This document shows, in pieces, positions 18,541 through 27,334 of a stretch of DNA of 64,000 nt. The position numbers were made by a program, and so were the translations under genes. A model generated the notes under the pieces. It saw nothing but the letters and a program-made list of their open reading frames with translations. It made no database searches and was not told the origin of the DNA. Position 1 is the first letter of the stretch. The number at the start of each line of letters is the position of its first letter. Source of the stretch: GWE2-42-39 sp963668595 (GTDB lineage Bacteria; Bacteroidota; Bacteroidia; Bacteroidales; Prolixibacteraceae); contig OY764876.1 in the NCBI GenBank assembly GCA_963668595.1, positions 1,116,001 through 1,180,000 on the forward strand, in the 5' to 3' direction.

Positions 18541-21033
18541 ATGAGAAAGAAACTGACTTTTTTGATCTTGCTGTTAGCCTGTTTTTTTTCCGGATGGACC
18601 GGAAATAGCTGGCTGCGCATTAATCAACTGGGCTACTTGCCTTACTCAGTGAAGGTGGCAGTTTTTATTTCAGAAGACCAGCTTTCACCTAAAAAATTTA
18701 CCTTGCACGATGCCATTACTCATGAAGTTGTATTTTCGGGTGTACCTGAAAAGAAAGACGGCACAGCATGGGGGATGACTACGGCATTTCGCCTCAATTT
18801 TTCCTCGGTGCAGCGCGAAGGGGGTTATTATTTAGAAATAGAAGGCACATCGTCGCCTTGTTTTCGTATTGCACCCGATGTGTATAACGGAACGGCTGAC
18901 TTCATTCTCAATTACATGCGTCAACAGCGCTGTGGCTATAACCCATATTTAAAAGATTCCTGCCACCTGCACGATGGAATTATTGTTGACCATCCGCAAA
19001 AAAGCGGGCAACGTATTGATGTAACCGGAGGTTGGCACGATGCTACCGACTATCTTCAGTATTTAACCACTTCGGCTAATGCAACCTATCAGATGTTGTT
19101 TGCCAGCAACGAAAGTCCCGATATTTCTTCAGACCACTTCAATGCTGCCGGGTTGCCCGGTGCAAATGGTATTCCTGATATTTTGGATGAAGCACGTTGG
19201 GGACTCGACTGGATGATAAAAATGAACCCGGCTCCGGGTGAAATGTATAACCAGATTGCTGACGACCGCGACCATCGTGGTTTTCGTCTGCCCAATAAAG
19301 ACACGGTGAGCTACGGCTTGAGTCCATTGTTTCGCCCGGTGTATTTTGTTACCGGAAAACCACAAGGATTGGCTAAGCATAAAAACCGGACTACCGGAGT
19401 ATCGTCCAGTGCTGCCAAGTTTGCCTCGGCCTTTGCGCTGGGTGCACAACAATTGAAAAAATACGATCCGCAGTTTGCCGATAAAATCGCTCAAAAGGCA
19501 AAAGAAGCATACGAATTTGCTCTTTCTGATTTGGGCGCTTGTCAAACTGCCTGCAATGTGTCTCCCTATTTTTACGAAGAAGAAAACTATGTGGACGACC
19601 TGGAGTTGGCAGCCTGCGAATTGCATCGCATGACTGGTGATCCATATTACCTGATGGAAGCACAAAAATGGGGAGTAGTTGAATCGGTTACTCCATGGAT
19701 GTCGGCCGGATTTGCGCGTCATTATCAGTTTTATCCTTTTGTCAATCTGGGGCATTATTACCTGGCAGGCAATCAGCCAACGTTTGCCAATTACATGCGC
19801 GACGGGTTGCAGCATATTTTTAATCGTGCAGAAAAAGATCCCTTCCTGAATGGTATTCCGTTTATCTGGTGTTCGAATAATCTGGTTGCCGCAGCGGTAA
19901 CACAGGCTCGTTGTTATGAGCAAATTACCGGCGATCAGCAATATGCCGAAATGGAAGCTGCCCTGCGCGACTGGCTCTTTGGGTGTAACCCATGGGGAAC
20001 CAGCATGATTTGCGGACTTCCGGCGGGAGGCGACAACCCGCAATATCCGCACTCGTCCATAAAGCAACTAATTGGTGAAACTACTTTCGGAGGATTGGTA
20101 GATGGCCCGGTTTACAAAACCATTTACGAAAATCTGCTGGGCATTCGTTTGCTGCGCGAAGATGAGTATGCATCACATCAAGTTGGAAAAGCAGTTTACC
20201 ACGACGACATTGGCGATTACTCCACCAATGAACCAACAATGGATGGAACAGCCAGTTTGAGCTTTTATCTTTCGGCACTTCAGAAAGAAGGGGAAAAACA
20301 GCAAAGCAATAAAAAAGAAGAGATTCTTCGCTCTGCTCTGCATAACAATGCATTTGAATTGGATGCGCAGGGTGCGGCAATCCGTATTCAACCCGAAACA
20401 AAAAATATTTACCTGGTTTTTACTGCCGACGATAAAGCAGAGGGAGGAGAATTCATTCTTGATTTACTAAAAAAGAATGAAATCAAAGGTTCCTTCTTTT
20501 TTACCGGTAACTTTCTACGCAACAGATCGTTCGCTAAATTCACCAAAAGGGTAGTGGCCGACGGACATTATCTGGGCGCACATTCCGACAAGCATTTACT
20601 TTATTGCGACTGGAGCAAACGTGACTCGCTGCTGGTTGACCGGACAGAATTCGAGACCGATCTTCGACAAAATTATACTGAATTAAAACGGTTTGGCGTA
20701 ACCAGGCAAGATGCTCCCTGGTTTTTACCTCCTTACGAGTGGTGCAACAAACAAATCGTAGATTGGGCCGAAGCAATGGGAGTGAAGGTCGTGAATTTTA
20801 CTCCCGGCACACGCAGTAATGCCGATTACACAACGCCGGATATGAAAAGCTATTGTTCTTCGGACAAAATCATCCAAAGCATTTTCAGTTTTGAAGAAAA
20901 AAGCGGATTAAACGGAGCTATTCTTCTGGTACATCCAGGAACAGAGCCAAGCCGTACTGATAAGTTTTACATGCGTTTGCAGGAAGTAATCGATCAATTG
21001 AAATCGAAAAAATATACCTTTAAACGATTATAA
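18541..21033 (+). CDS. GH9 glycoside hydrolase fused to a NodB polysaccharide deacetylase
   Basis: 830 residues with signal peptide (LTFLILLLACFFSGWTG). An N-terminal Ig-like CelD_N domain (about 25-105) precedes a GH9 (alpha/alpha)6 domain with VTGGWHDATDY (catalytic D167 and D170) and the C-terminal acid in STNEPTMDGTASL (E564). From about residue 615 a NodB domain follows: FTADDK (T628, with the metal Asp) and HSDKH (H681, H685), then FLPPYEW and the final LLVHPGTEPSRTDKF. GH9 includes cellulases and exo-glucosaminidases. Fusion to a deacetylase and the murein context suggest an amino-sugar oligomer as substrate. That is inference. Confidence 0.88.
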   Translation: MRKKLTFLILLLACFFSGWTGNSWLRINQLGYLPYSVKVAVFISEDQLSPKKFTLHDAITHEVVFSGVPEKKDGTAWGMTTAFRLNFSSVQREGGYYLEIEGTSSPCFRIAPDVYNGTADFILNYMRQQRCGYNPYLKDSCHLHDGIIVDHPQKSGQRIDVTGGWHDATDYLQYLTTSANATYQMLFASNESPDISSDHFNAAGLPGANGIPDILDEARWGLDWMIKMNPAPGEMYNQIADDRDHRGFRLPNKDTVSYGLSPLFRPVYFVTGKPQGLAKHKNRTTGVSSSAAKFASAFALGAQQLKKYDPQFADKIAQKAKEAYEFALSDLGACQTACNVSPYFYEEENYVDDLELAACELHRMTGDPYYLMEAQKWGVVESVTPWMSAGFARHYQFYPFVNLGHYYLAGNQPTFANYMRDGLQHIFNRAEKDPFLNGIPFIWCSNNLVAAAVTQARCYEQITGDQQYAEMEAALRDWLFGCNPWGTSMICGLPAGGDNPQYPHSSIKQLIGETTFGGLVDGPVYKTIYENLLGIRLLREDEYASHQVGKAVYHDDIGDYSTNEPTMDGTASLSFYLSALQKEGEKQQSNKKEEILRSALHNNAFELDAQGAAIRIQPETKNIYLVFTADDKAEGGEFILDLLKKNEIKGSFFFTGNFLRNRSFAKFTKRVVADGHYLGAHSDKHLLYCDWSKRDSLLVDRTEFETDLRQNYTELKRFGVTRQDAPWFLPPYEWCNKQIVDWAEAMGVKVVNFTPGTRSNADYTTPDMKSYCSSDKIIQSIFSFEEKSGLNGAILLVHPGTEPSRTDKFYMRLQEVIDQLKSKKYTFKRL

Positions 21034-21042
21034 CAACACGAA

Positions 21043-22893
21043 ATGGAAAAAACCAAGAAACACAGTCCCTGGTGGTGGGTGCCTTCGCTCTATTATGCCG
21101 AAGGAATTCCCTATGTAATTGTTATGACTCTATCGGTCATTATGTATAAACGTTTGGGAATATCGAATACTGATATTGCGTTATATACCAGCTGGTTATA
21201 TCTCCCATGGGTGCTCAAACCATTATGGAGTCCGGTAGTTGACATTCTGAAAACCAAGCGTTTCTGGATTGTAACAATGCAATTAGTTATCGGAGCCGGA
21301 CTGGCAGGAGTAGCTTTCACAATTCCGGTAGATCGTTTTTTCCAATACACGCTCGCGTTTTTCTGGTTGCTGGCTTTTAGTTCAGCCACACACGATATTG
21401 CAGCCGATGGTTTTTACATGTTGGGGATGTCGTCGGGCGATCAGGCTTTTTTCGTTGGAATCCGCAGTACATTTTACCGCATCGCCATGCTTACCGGGCA
21501 GGGATTGCTGGTTATTGTTGCCGGAGCTCTCGAAACAGCAACGGGTCTGGAGCCTGTACACGTAACTGTTTCAACACAAAATACCACAGCAAATGAACTA
21601 ATATTTTCTCCGGAAGAATTTGCATCCTGCACCAATACTGAGGACATGTACATTGTTTCTCCGGAAGAGCTGAATATGCCGGTAGCAGTGCTCCCAAAAC
21701 AAAAAGCTGATTCGATTTACCGTCTGGTAGAAACATGGAACATTGAAAACGGTTTTTATGCCGAAGAAAAAGCAAGTGCCGGTAAAAAATCAGATGAAGG
21801 AATCTGGTCTCGTTTTGTTTCGCAACCATTGAAGTCGGGACTGAGTAAGCTTTTTGGGCAACAGTCTCGCAAAAATAGCAGCGAAACCGGAAATATGGCT
21901 GTGGTTCCGTTCTGTTTGTCTCAACAACCAGCAGCAGGTGAAAAAGTGGTGCTGAACTTCGGTTTTGAAAAAGGAGATCCGAGTTTAAAACTGATGCGCA
22001 ATTATCGGTTCGAGTTTACCGAAAACAACTGGAATAAACCGGCCTACGCATTAGTACAAATGGATCCTAAATTGAAGAAGTCTGTTTCAGCAATTTTTAC
22101 AGGCCGTTCAGGAAATATTCCATTTGCCTGGTCGGTAGTATTCGGAATTATTGCAGTAACCTTTGCCGCTTTCTCATTATACCATCGCTTTGCCTTACCA
22201 CACCCGGCCTCTGATAAGTCGAACCGAACGGAAAACGGTAGCGTGATGGGCGAATTCTTCTCCACCTTTGTTTGTTTTTTCAAGAAAAAAGAAATTGGTC
22301 TGGCTCTGTTATTTATCCTGATTTACCGTTTAGGCGAATCACAACTGGTAAAAATGGCCGCACCCTTTCTGCTCGACTCCCGCGAAGCAGGCGGACTAGG
22401 CATCACTACCGGCGATTTGGGACTGGTGTACGGAACAATCGGAATGATTGCACTGACTGCCGGAGGTATTATTGGTGGAATTGTTGCCTCGAGAAATGGG
22501 CTGAAACACTGGTTGTTTAAAATGGTTCTGTTCATGAATGTACCCAATGCTGTGTATTTGTTACTGTCGTGGTTTATGCCTCAGTCGTTGTGGTGGGTAG
22601 CAGGCGCAGTGGCAGTGGAACAATTCGGTTATGGTTTCGGTTTTACAGCATTCATGTTATATATGATTTATGTTTCAGAAGGACAGCATAAAACAGCTCA
22701 TTATGCCATCGCAACAGGTTTTATGGCTCTCGGAATGATGATTCCGGGTATGTGGAGCGGCTGGTTACAGGAAATTATTGGCTACCAGAATTTCTTTATC
22801 TGGGTACTGATTTGTTCGGTACCTCCATTCCTGTTGGTTCCATTCATGAAAATTGATCCCAAATTCGGGAAAAAGGACAACGAAGAAAAGTGA
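21043..22893 (+). CDS. AmpG-like MFS muropeptide/sugar transporter with long insertion
   Basis: 616 residues. The start, KKHSPWWWVPSLYYAEGIPYVIVMTLSVIMYKRLG, and the DIAADGFYM motif are typical of AmpG permeases, which import anhydromuropeptides. Membrane spans cover about residues 1-165 and 360-605. Between spans lies a hydrophilic insertion of about 190 residues (about 167-358), unusual for AmpG but seen in long Bacteroidota homologues. It starts 9 bp after the GH9-NodB gene and closes the array with a strong terminator. Confidence 0.88.
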   Translation: MEKTKKHSPWWWVPSLYYAEGIPYVIVMTLSVIMYKRLGISNTDIALYTSWLYLPWVLKPLWSPVVDILKTKRFWIVTMQLVIGAGLAGVAFTIPVDRFFQYTLAFFWLLAFSSATHDIAADGFYMLGMSSGDQAFFVGIRSTFYRIAMLTGQGLLVIVAGALETATGLEPVHVTVSTQNTTANELIFSPEEFASCTNTEDMYIVSPEELNMPVAVLPKQKADSIYRLVETWNIENGFYAEEKASAGKKSDEGIWSRFVSQPLKSGLSKLFGQQSRKNSSETGNMAVVPFCLSQQPAAGEKVVLNFGFEKGDPSLKLMRNYRFEFTENNWNKPAYALVQMDPKLKKSVSAIFTGRSGNIPFAWSVVFGIIAVTFAAFSLYHRFALPHPASDKSNRTENGSVMGEFFSTFVCFFKKKEIGLALLFILIYRLGESQLVKMAAPFLLDSREAGGLGITTGDLGLVYGTIGMIALTAGGIIGGIVASRNGLKHWLFKMVLFMNVPNAVYLLLSWFMPQSLWWVAGAVAVEQFGYGFGFTAFMLYMIYVSEGQHKTAHYAIATGFMALGMMIPGMWSGWLQEIIGYQNFFIWVLICSVPPFLLVPFMKIDPKFGKKDNEEK

Positions 22894-22918
22894 ATAAAAT
22901 AAGCTGCGTACAATTTTA

Positions 22919-22954
22919 AAGAAGAGGCTGTCCACAAAAGGATAGCCTCTTCTT
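22919..22954 (+). terminator. Terminator after AmpG-like gene
   Basis: 15-bp stem AAGAAGAGGCTGTCC / GGATAGCCTCTTCTT with one wobble and a 6-nt loop, 26 bp past the stop codon. Confidence 0.8.
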
Positions 22955-23051
22955 CGTACACAGATTTCTAATTTATCTGCGGAGTAATATTTTCAAATAG
23001 TAAATACAATTCAATAAAAAATAACGCGAAGTCTCTTGTTTTTATTTGTTG

Positions 23052-23636
23052 CTAAACTTCTTCGTATTCGGCATCAACAACCTTAGATTGCTGATTTCCA
23101 TTCGATTGCTGTATTTTTCGGATTTTGAATGACCAAAATATTTCTCCCAATCCATAAATGGAAATAATTACGCCGAAAAATACCATTATCACTCGTGCAC
23201 TTTCAAATGGATTAGTCAATAAAACAATACCAGCAAACAGTGAAATCATTGAAATGACAAGCATTGGCCACGAAATACTGATCCGCCCTTTAGCTCCCAG
23301 TTGATTCAGCAATTGTGATGATCCGGCCAGTACCAACAGCAGACCAATCACAAATACAAATACATTCAGCAAAAGTGTTGGAAAAGCAATCAGTATAATT
23401 CCGATGATCAGGTTCGAAAGTCCTCTCGGAACAATTGGAAATGCGTTTTTTTGTTTCGATGAGAGGTAGCTCACTAAAAAAGCGACCAGACCATCAGCAA
23501 GTAAAACCAGACCAAGAAATTGCATCATGGTTGTTAGGGTAAAACCAGGAACAGCAACTATTGCTATACCTGTAAGCATGGCCAGTATGCCACGAATCAA
23601 CAATCGATTCGGATTAGCAGAAGTGAATAGTATCAT
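23052..23636 (-). CDS. HdeD family (DUF308) membrane protein
   Basis: 194 residues with six predicted membrane spans arranged as the tandem DUF308 repeat: RLLIRGILAMLTGIAIVAVPGFTLTTMMQFLGLVLLADG, GLSNLIIGIILIAFPTLLLNVFVFVIGLLLVLAGSSQ, and MLVISMISLFAGIVLLTNPFESARVIMVFFGVIISIYG. In enterobacteria HdeD is linked to acid resistance; elsewhere the role is unclear. The charged C-terminal tail is cytoplasmic. Confidence 0.85.
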   Translation of the reverse strand: MILFTSANPNRLLIRGILAMLTGIAIVAVPGFTLTTMMQFLGLVLLADGLVAFLVSYLSSKQKNAFPIVPRGLSNLIIGIILIAFPTLLLNVFVFVIGLLLVLAGSSQLLNQLGAKGRISISWPMLVISMISLFAGIVLLTNPFESARVIMVFFGVIISIYGLGEIFWSFKIRKIQQSNGNQQSKVVDAEYEEV

Positions 23637-23696
23637 TTTTATTATTTTTAAGTCACTGTAAATGTATTATTTATATTCAAAAAAGATCGCAAATAG

Positions 23697-24905
23697 TTAT
23701 TCTTTTCGTTTAAGAGTTATCAGTGTTATTTCAGGGCGCATTCCAACACGCCCGGGAAAACCAACGGTTCCAAGTCCCCGATTCACATACAGACACTGGT
23801 TATTCCGACGAAACAAACCTCCCCAATATTTCTGAATAAATGAAAATGGACTGAACTCAATTCCGGCAATCCGGATTCCAAATTGAAAGCCGTGTGTATG
23901 TCCCGCCAAAGTTAATGGAATTGAATATTGATCAAGCACCTGAGCTTCCCAATGAGCTGGGTCGTGACTCATCAATATGGCAAATGCGCCAGAAGGAATA
24001 TCCGCCATAGCTTTCGGTAAATCAGCATATTGAGGAAAAGGGGAGTGGCCCCAGTTTTCAACTCCGACAATATAAATTGCCGTATCGGCAACTGCTAAGT
24101 GCTGATTTTCGTTCACCAAAAGTTTAAATCCCATTTGGCTAATCGAATCACGGGTTGCCTGCAAATTTGCTGTTCTTTTTTGTTCGTCGGGCCACCTGAA
24201 ATAGTCGCCATAATCGTGATTTCCACTAACTGCAAATTTGCCATATCTCGCCTGCATTTTCTTTAGTTCACCGACATAACCAGTAGTCTCAAAACTGAAA
24301 TTATTAACCATATCGCCGGTAAATAAAATTAAATCAGCCTGCAATTCATTTATCATTTTTACAGTTCGGCGAATCATCGTTTTATTTCCATTCAAACTTC
24401 CAAGATGAATATCAGACAATTGCACAATTCTCAAACCATCCAATTCCTTGGGTAAACTTGTAAATTCAATAGGCACACGTTCAATACGAACATTTCTGGT
24501 ATCGAAAAGAATACTATAGGCAAGTAACAACACAACACCTAAAGTCAAAATCAATCCAGACGAATAAATCAGTTCGGCAACTCGTTTAAATGGTCTTAAC
24601 AGGAAAGAAATCAAACTTGTGATGCTGAGCAATAATTTGGGAATCAGGTTTAAAAAAGTTAACAGCAATACCATATTTGTATAACTGTAATTACTTGTTG
24701 TCCTTAGCCTTTCTGCTGACCCGAACATAAATATAATGCTTCCTGCAATCAAAGCTGTGATCATCCAGTAAAGCACAGTAAAACCAATCCGAACATTTTT
24801 CCGGCAATGTGAAAGCCGCCTGAAAAGTCCCCAGAAGGCCAACACTTCGATCGTGAGTAATATTAGTATTACAATAAAAAATGTAGTAGTTGAAAGTGTC
24901 CGCAT
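23697..24905 (-). CDS. Membrane-anchored metallophosphoesterase (YkuE/YaeI type)
   Basis: 402 residues. Four membrane spans fill about residues 1-135, then a calcineurin-like phosphoesterase domain with all metal motifs: QLSDIHLGS, FTGDMVNN, SGNHDYGDY, MSHDPAHWE and LAGHTHGFQ. Related enzymes hydrolyse UDP-diacylglucosamine or other phospholipid-linked substrates. Only 4 bp separate the ATG from a good minus-strand -7 box (24,910-24,917), so the mRNA may be leaderless. Confidence 0.9.
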   Translation of the reverse strand: MRTLSTTTFFIVILILLTIEVLAFWGLFRRLSHCRKNVRIGFTVLYWMITALIAGSIIFMFGSAERLRTTSNYSYTNMVLLLTFLNLIPKLLLSITSLISFLLRPFKRVAELIYSSGLILTLGVVLLLAYSILFDTRNVRIERVPIEFTSLPKELDGLRIVQLSDIHLGSLNGNKTMIRRTVKMINELQADLILFTGDMVNNFSFETTGYVGELKKMQARYGKFAVSGNHDYGDYFRWPDEQKRTANLQATRDSISQMGFKLLVNENQHLAVADTAIYIVGVENWGHSPFPQYADLPKAMADIPSGAFAILMSHDPAHWEAQVLDQYSIPLTLAGHTHGFQFGIRIAGIEFSPFSFIQKYWGGLFRRNNQCLYVNRGLGTVGFPGRVGMRPEITLITLKRKE

Positions 24906-24909
24906 GGAA

Positions 24910-24917
24910 CAAAAATA
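24910..24917 (-). promoter_or_regulatory. -7 box abutting metallophosphoesterase start
   Basis: Minus-strand TATTTTTG fits TAnnTTTG. Transcription would begin at or within a few bases of the ATG at 24,905. Confidence 0.5.
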
Positions 24918-25896
24918 ACGCTTTCATTCGTAAATATTTTTTTTTAATTGTCGAATGAAGCCGATAGTTCGAGAGTTACTTATTCAATTACAGGTTCTGC
25001 TTCTAAAAATCAGGTCAATCGTTACGAAAAACAATTCAACTTATTCTACGATATAATTACAATCCGATCAATGGGAGAGTTCGATTTTGAAAATTTGCCG
25101 AAAGCATTTTATCAGGTCTCAGACATACGGCTTATCACAATCCGGCTTCCGGGCTATCCATGAAAAATATAAAATTTAGCTGCCATGTTGCTGGAAAGAG
25201 GAAAAATGCCCCCCATACGACTTCGTCTTCATTAATTTATCTATTTACCCGCAGATCAAGAATGAATTATTTAGAATATAATTAATTGATTAGATGAAAG
25301 TAAACTATCATTTTTCGATATTTTAAATACTTGAGAATCGCGTCCTTTTCTGAAACTTTATTCTTATACGAAAAAATAGGGAGGATTCTTATTTTTCATT
25401 TCAAATAGAAGTTGACTGTTGCTTATTTCACATTTCACCATTCTGTTCTGCAACTAGAAAAATCGCATCGAGTTACAAATATCACAAACAGGAGTTGGAT
25501 ACACTTAATTTTAATAAAAATACAAAAGTAAATAGCTGTTGTTTTAAATATTTCAATATCGTGTTAATTAATAAATGCTATTTGTAAATCACAAATCTAA
25601 TCTAAAAAGCATTGCCAATAACTCTAAATAATTAATAGTATAAATAATAGAATATCAATTAATTAAATACATTCTAATAAAGAATAACTACTGGATATTC
25701 TAGACAAATGAAACTTTTTAGTTATTTTCATTGATTATTTGCTATTTATATATCTTATTACCAGTTATTTATGCGAATTATTTCATATATATTATGAATC
25801 GGATACAAGCATTTAGAAACGCAAATAGACACAAATGTATTTCGTCGAGGCCAAATGTAAACAACCTAAACTAATTACATTTATGATTTTTTATTA
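24918..25896. other. AT-rich gene-free region of about 1 kb
   Basis: No convincing coding sequence is present. A 71-codon open frame at 24,948-25,163 lacks an ATG and a family match I know. The DNA from 25,250 on is very AT-rich with many TTAATTAA-like stretches. Near its right end lie several copies of a CAAATGTA-type motif in both orientations (25,831-25,839, 25,852-25,859, 25,876-25,883), and an ATTTGT-5-ACAAAT inverted repeat at 25,580-25,596. These may be operators for the following regulator. Confidence 0.55.
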
Positions 25897-25904
25897 TACA
25901 TTTG
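25897..25904 (+). promoter_or_regulatory. -7 box of XRE regulator, overlapping a putative operator
   Basis: TACATTTG fits TAnnTTTG, 23 bp before the ATG. The 9-mer TACATTTGT here is the exact reverse complement of ACAAATGTA at 25,831-25,839, so a repressor bound there could cover the promoter. Confidence 0.5.
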
Positions 25905-25927
25905 TAGTGCATCAATAATTGACAAAA

Positions 25928-26431
25928 ATGATTACACGGATTCGTAAATTCATGGATTTTCAAGGCTTGACACCTTCGGAACTGGCAGATTCAATTGGAG
26001 TGCAGCGATCGAATGTTTCGCATGTATTAAATGGGCGAAACCTTCCCAGTTTTCCTTTTATTGAGAAATTGCTGAAAACGTATCCAAAACTAAATGCGAA
26101 ATGGCTGATAATGGGAGAAGGTGAAATGATGGAAGGCAAACCTGTTTTACCTAACCAACTTTTTATTACTACCGCCGACTTAAATAAGCCTGAAAAGCCC
26201 ATTCAAGCAGAAGAACCCGAAAAGAAACTGAGTGAACAGATTCCTAAACCAGCCCCTGTTGCTGAAGCATCTTCAAAGCTTCAGTCTTCTCCTCCTGCCA
26301 GTTATGCAACAACGACCAAAACAGATACCTTATTAACAGAAATAGCAGGAAAACAGGAAAATAAAAAAGTTGAAAAGATTGTTCTTTTTTATACCGATAA
26401 AACCTTCTCTGTTTATCAGCCTGAGCCTTAG
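25928..26431 (+). CDS. XRE-type helix-turn-helix transcriptional regulator
   Basis: 167 residues from the ATG at 25,928. The N-terminal domain, MDFQGLTPSELADSIGVQRSNVSHVLNGRNLPSFPFIEKLLKTYPKLNAKWLIMGEGEM (about residues 8-66), is a lambda-repressor-like HTH_3. It is followed by a Pro/Glu/Ala-rich linker and a short C-terminal segment (VEKIVLFYTDKTFSVYQPEP). This layout is common in Bacteroidota and its targets are unknown. It stands alone behind 1 kb of AT-rich DNA with repeated operator-like motifs, which suggests autoregulation. Confidence 0.88.
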   Translation: MITRIRKFMDFQGLTPSELADSIGVQRSNVSHVLNGRNLPSFPFIEKLLKTYPKLNAKWLIMGEGEMMEGKPVLPNQLFITTADLNKPEKPIQAEEPEKKLSEQIPKPAPVAEASSKLQSSPPASYATTTKTDTLLTEIAGKQENKKVEKIVLFYTDKTFSVYQPEP

Positions 26432-26529
26432 ATGAAGTATCCGCTTTTATACTGATTTTTTTCTGTTTTTATATCTATTTCTGTTCGGCGAACTGTTGCC
26501 TTTGTGTTGGATTATTCTGTACGAGCAAC

Positions 26530-26537
26530 TATCTTTG
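26530..26537 (+). promoter_or_regulatory. -7 box of pyrK-pyrD
   Basis: TATCTTTG fits TAnnTTTG. It ends 11 bp before the ATG at 26,549, which rules out the longer open frame that begins upstream at 26,504. Confidence 0.6.
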
Positions 26538-26548
26538 CGTCCAAATCA

Positions 26549-27334
26549 ATGCATATGAGGAAAACCGTACAAGACTTGTTGTTGATTGATAACAAGCAGC
26601 TTAATTCCGATACGTTTCTTCTGAAACTAAAATCGGATATACCCCTGAATGATATTGCCCCCGGACAATTTGTAAATGTGGAAATTAAAAAAGCAACAGA
26701 AATATTTCTGCGCCGCCCATTTTCGGTTCTGGATGTCGATTACAAAAACCAGCATCTTTCTTTATTAATTAAAATATTGGGACGAGGATCAAAAGTTTTG
26801 ACAGCCTATAACCCCGGTGATCGAATCAGCGTTGTATTTCCGCTGGGAAGGTCTTTTTCCGCTCCTGAAACCAACGATCAGATTCTTTTGGTAGGTGGAG
26901 GTAGCGGAGTGGCTCCGATGCTTTTTCTGGCAAAAACCTGCGGACTACCCAAATCACAAGTACATCTGATTTTAGGTGCCCGTTCGGAAAAAGATTTGAT
27001 TGATATTAGCGACTATGAAGAGTTTGCTAATTTTTACTTTACAACCGAAGATGGCTCGAAAGGAGAAAAGGGTTATGTGACTCATCATCCACTGTTTACA
27101 AATGACATCAATCGTTTTTCTAAGATATACACATGTGGACCGAATCCAATGATGAAAGCCATTGCCCAGGTTGCTTACAAGCACAATGTATTTTGTGAGG
27201 TTTCGCTGGAAAATACAATGGCCTGCGGTTTTGGGGTTTGCCTGTGTTGTGTGGAGGACACCAAGCATGGCAACCAGTGTGTATGTACAGAAGGACCGGT
27301 ATTCAATATAAATGATTTAAAATGGCAGATTTAA
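26549..27334 (+). CDS. pyrK: Dihydroorotate dehydrogenase B, electron-transfer subunit
   Basis: 261 residues from the ATG at 26,549 (or 259 from 26,555). It passes electrons from the PyrD FMN to NAD+. RRPFSVLDV is the FAD-binding RxxS motif, VGGGSGVAPMLFLA the NAD motif, and CGFGVCLCC(x)n C near the C-terminus carries the four cysteines of the [2Fe-2S] cluster. It overlaps pyrD by 13 bp, so translation is coupled. The promoter at 26,530 defines the start. Confidence 0.95.
   Translation: MHMRKTVQDLLLIDNKQLNSDTFLLKLKSDIPLNDIAPGQFVNVEIKKATEIFLRRPFSVLDVDYKNQHLSLLIKILGRGSKVLTAYNPGDRISVVFPLGRSFSAPETNDQILLVGGGSGVAPMLFLAKTCGLPKSQVHLILGARSEKDLIDISDYEEFANFYFTTEDGSKGEKGYVTHHPLFTNDINRFSKIYTCGPNPMMKAIAQVAYKHNVFCEVSLENTMACGFGVCLCCVEDTKHGNQCVCTEGPVFNINDLKWQI

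Noticed and set aside
19129..20067. Long antisense open frame (312 codons) across the GH9-NodB gene
   Set aside because: Composition is that of a shadow frame. The sense gene has a signal peptide and intact catalytic motifs.
24948..25163. 71-codon frame at the left of the AT-rich gap
   Set aside because: No ATG start, no promoter or ribosome site, and no recognisable domain. Could be a decayed gene fragment, but that cannot be shown.
26504..26548. Upstream extension of PyrK
   Set aside because: A good -7 box (26,530-26,537) lies inside it, so it would not be transcribed in full.
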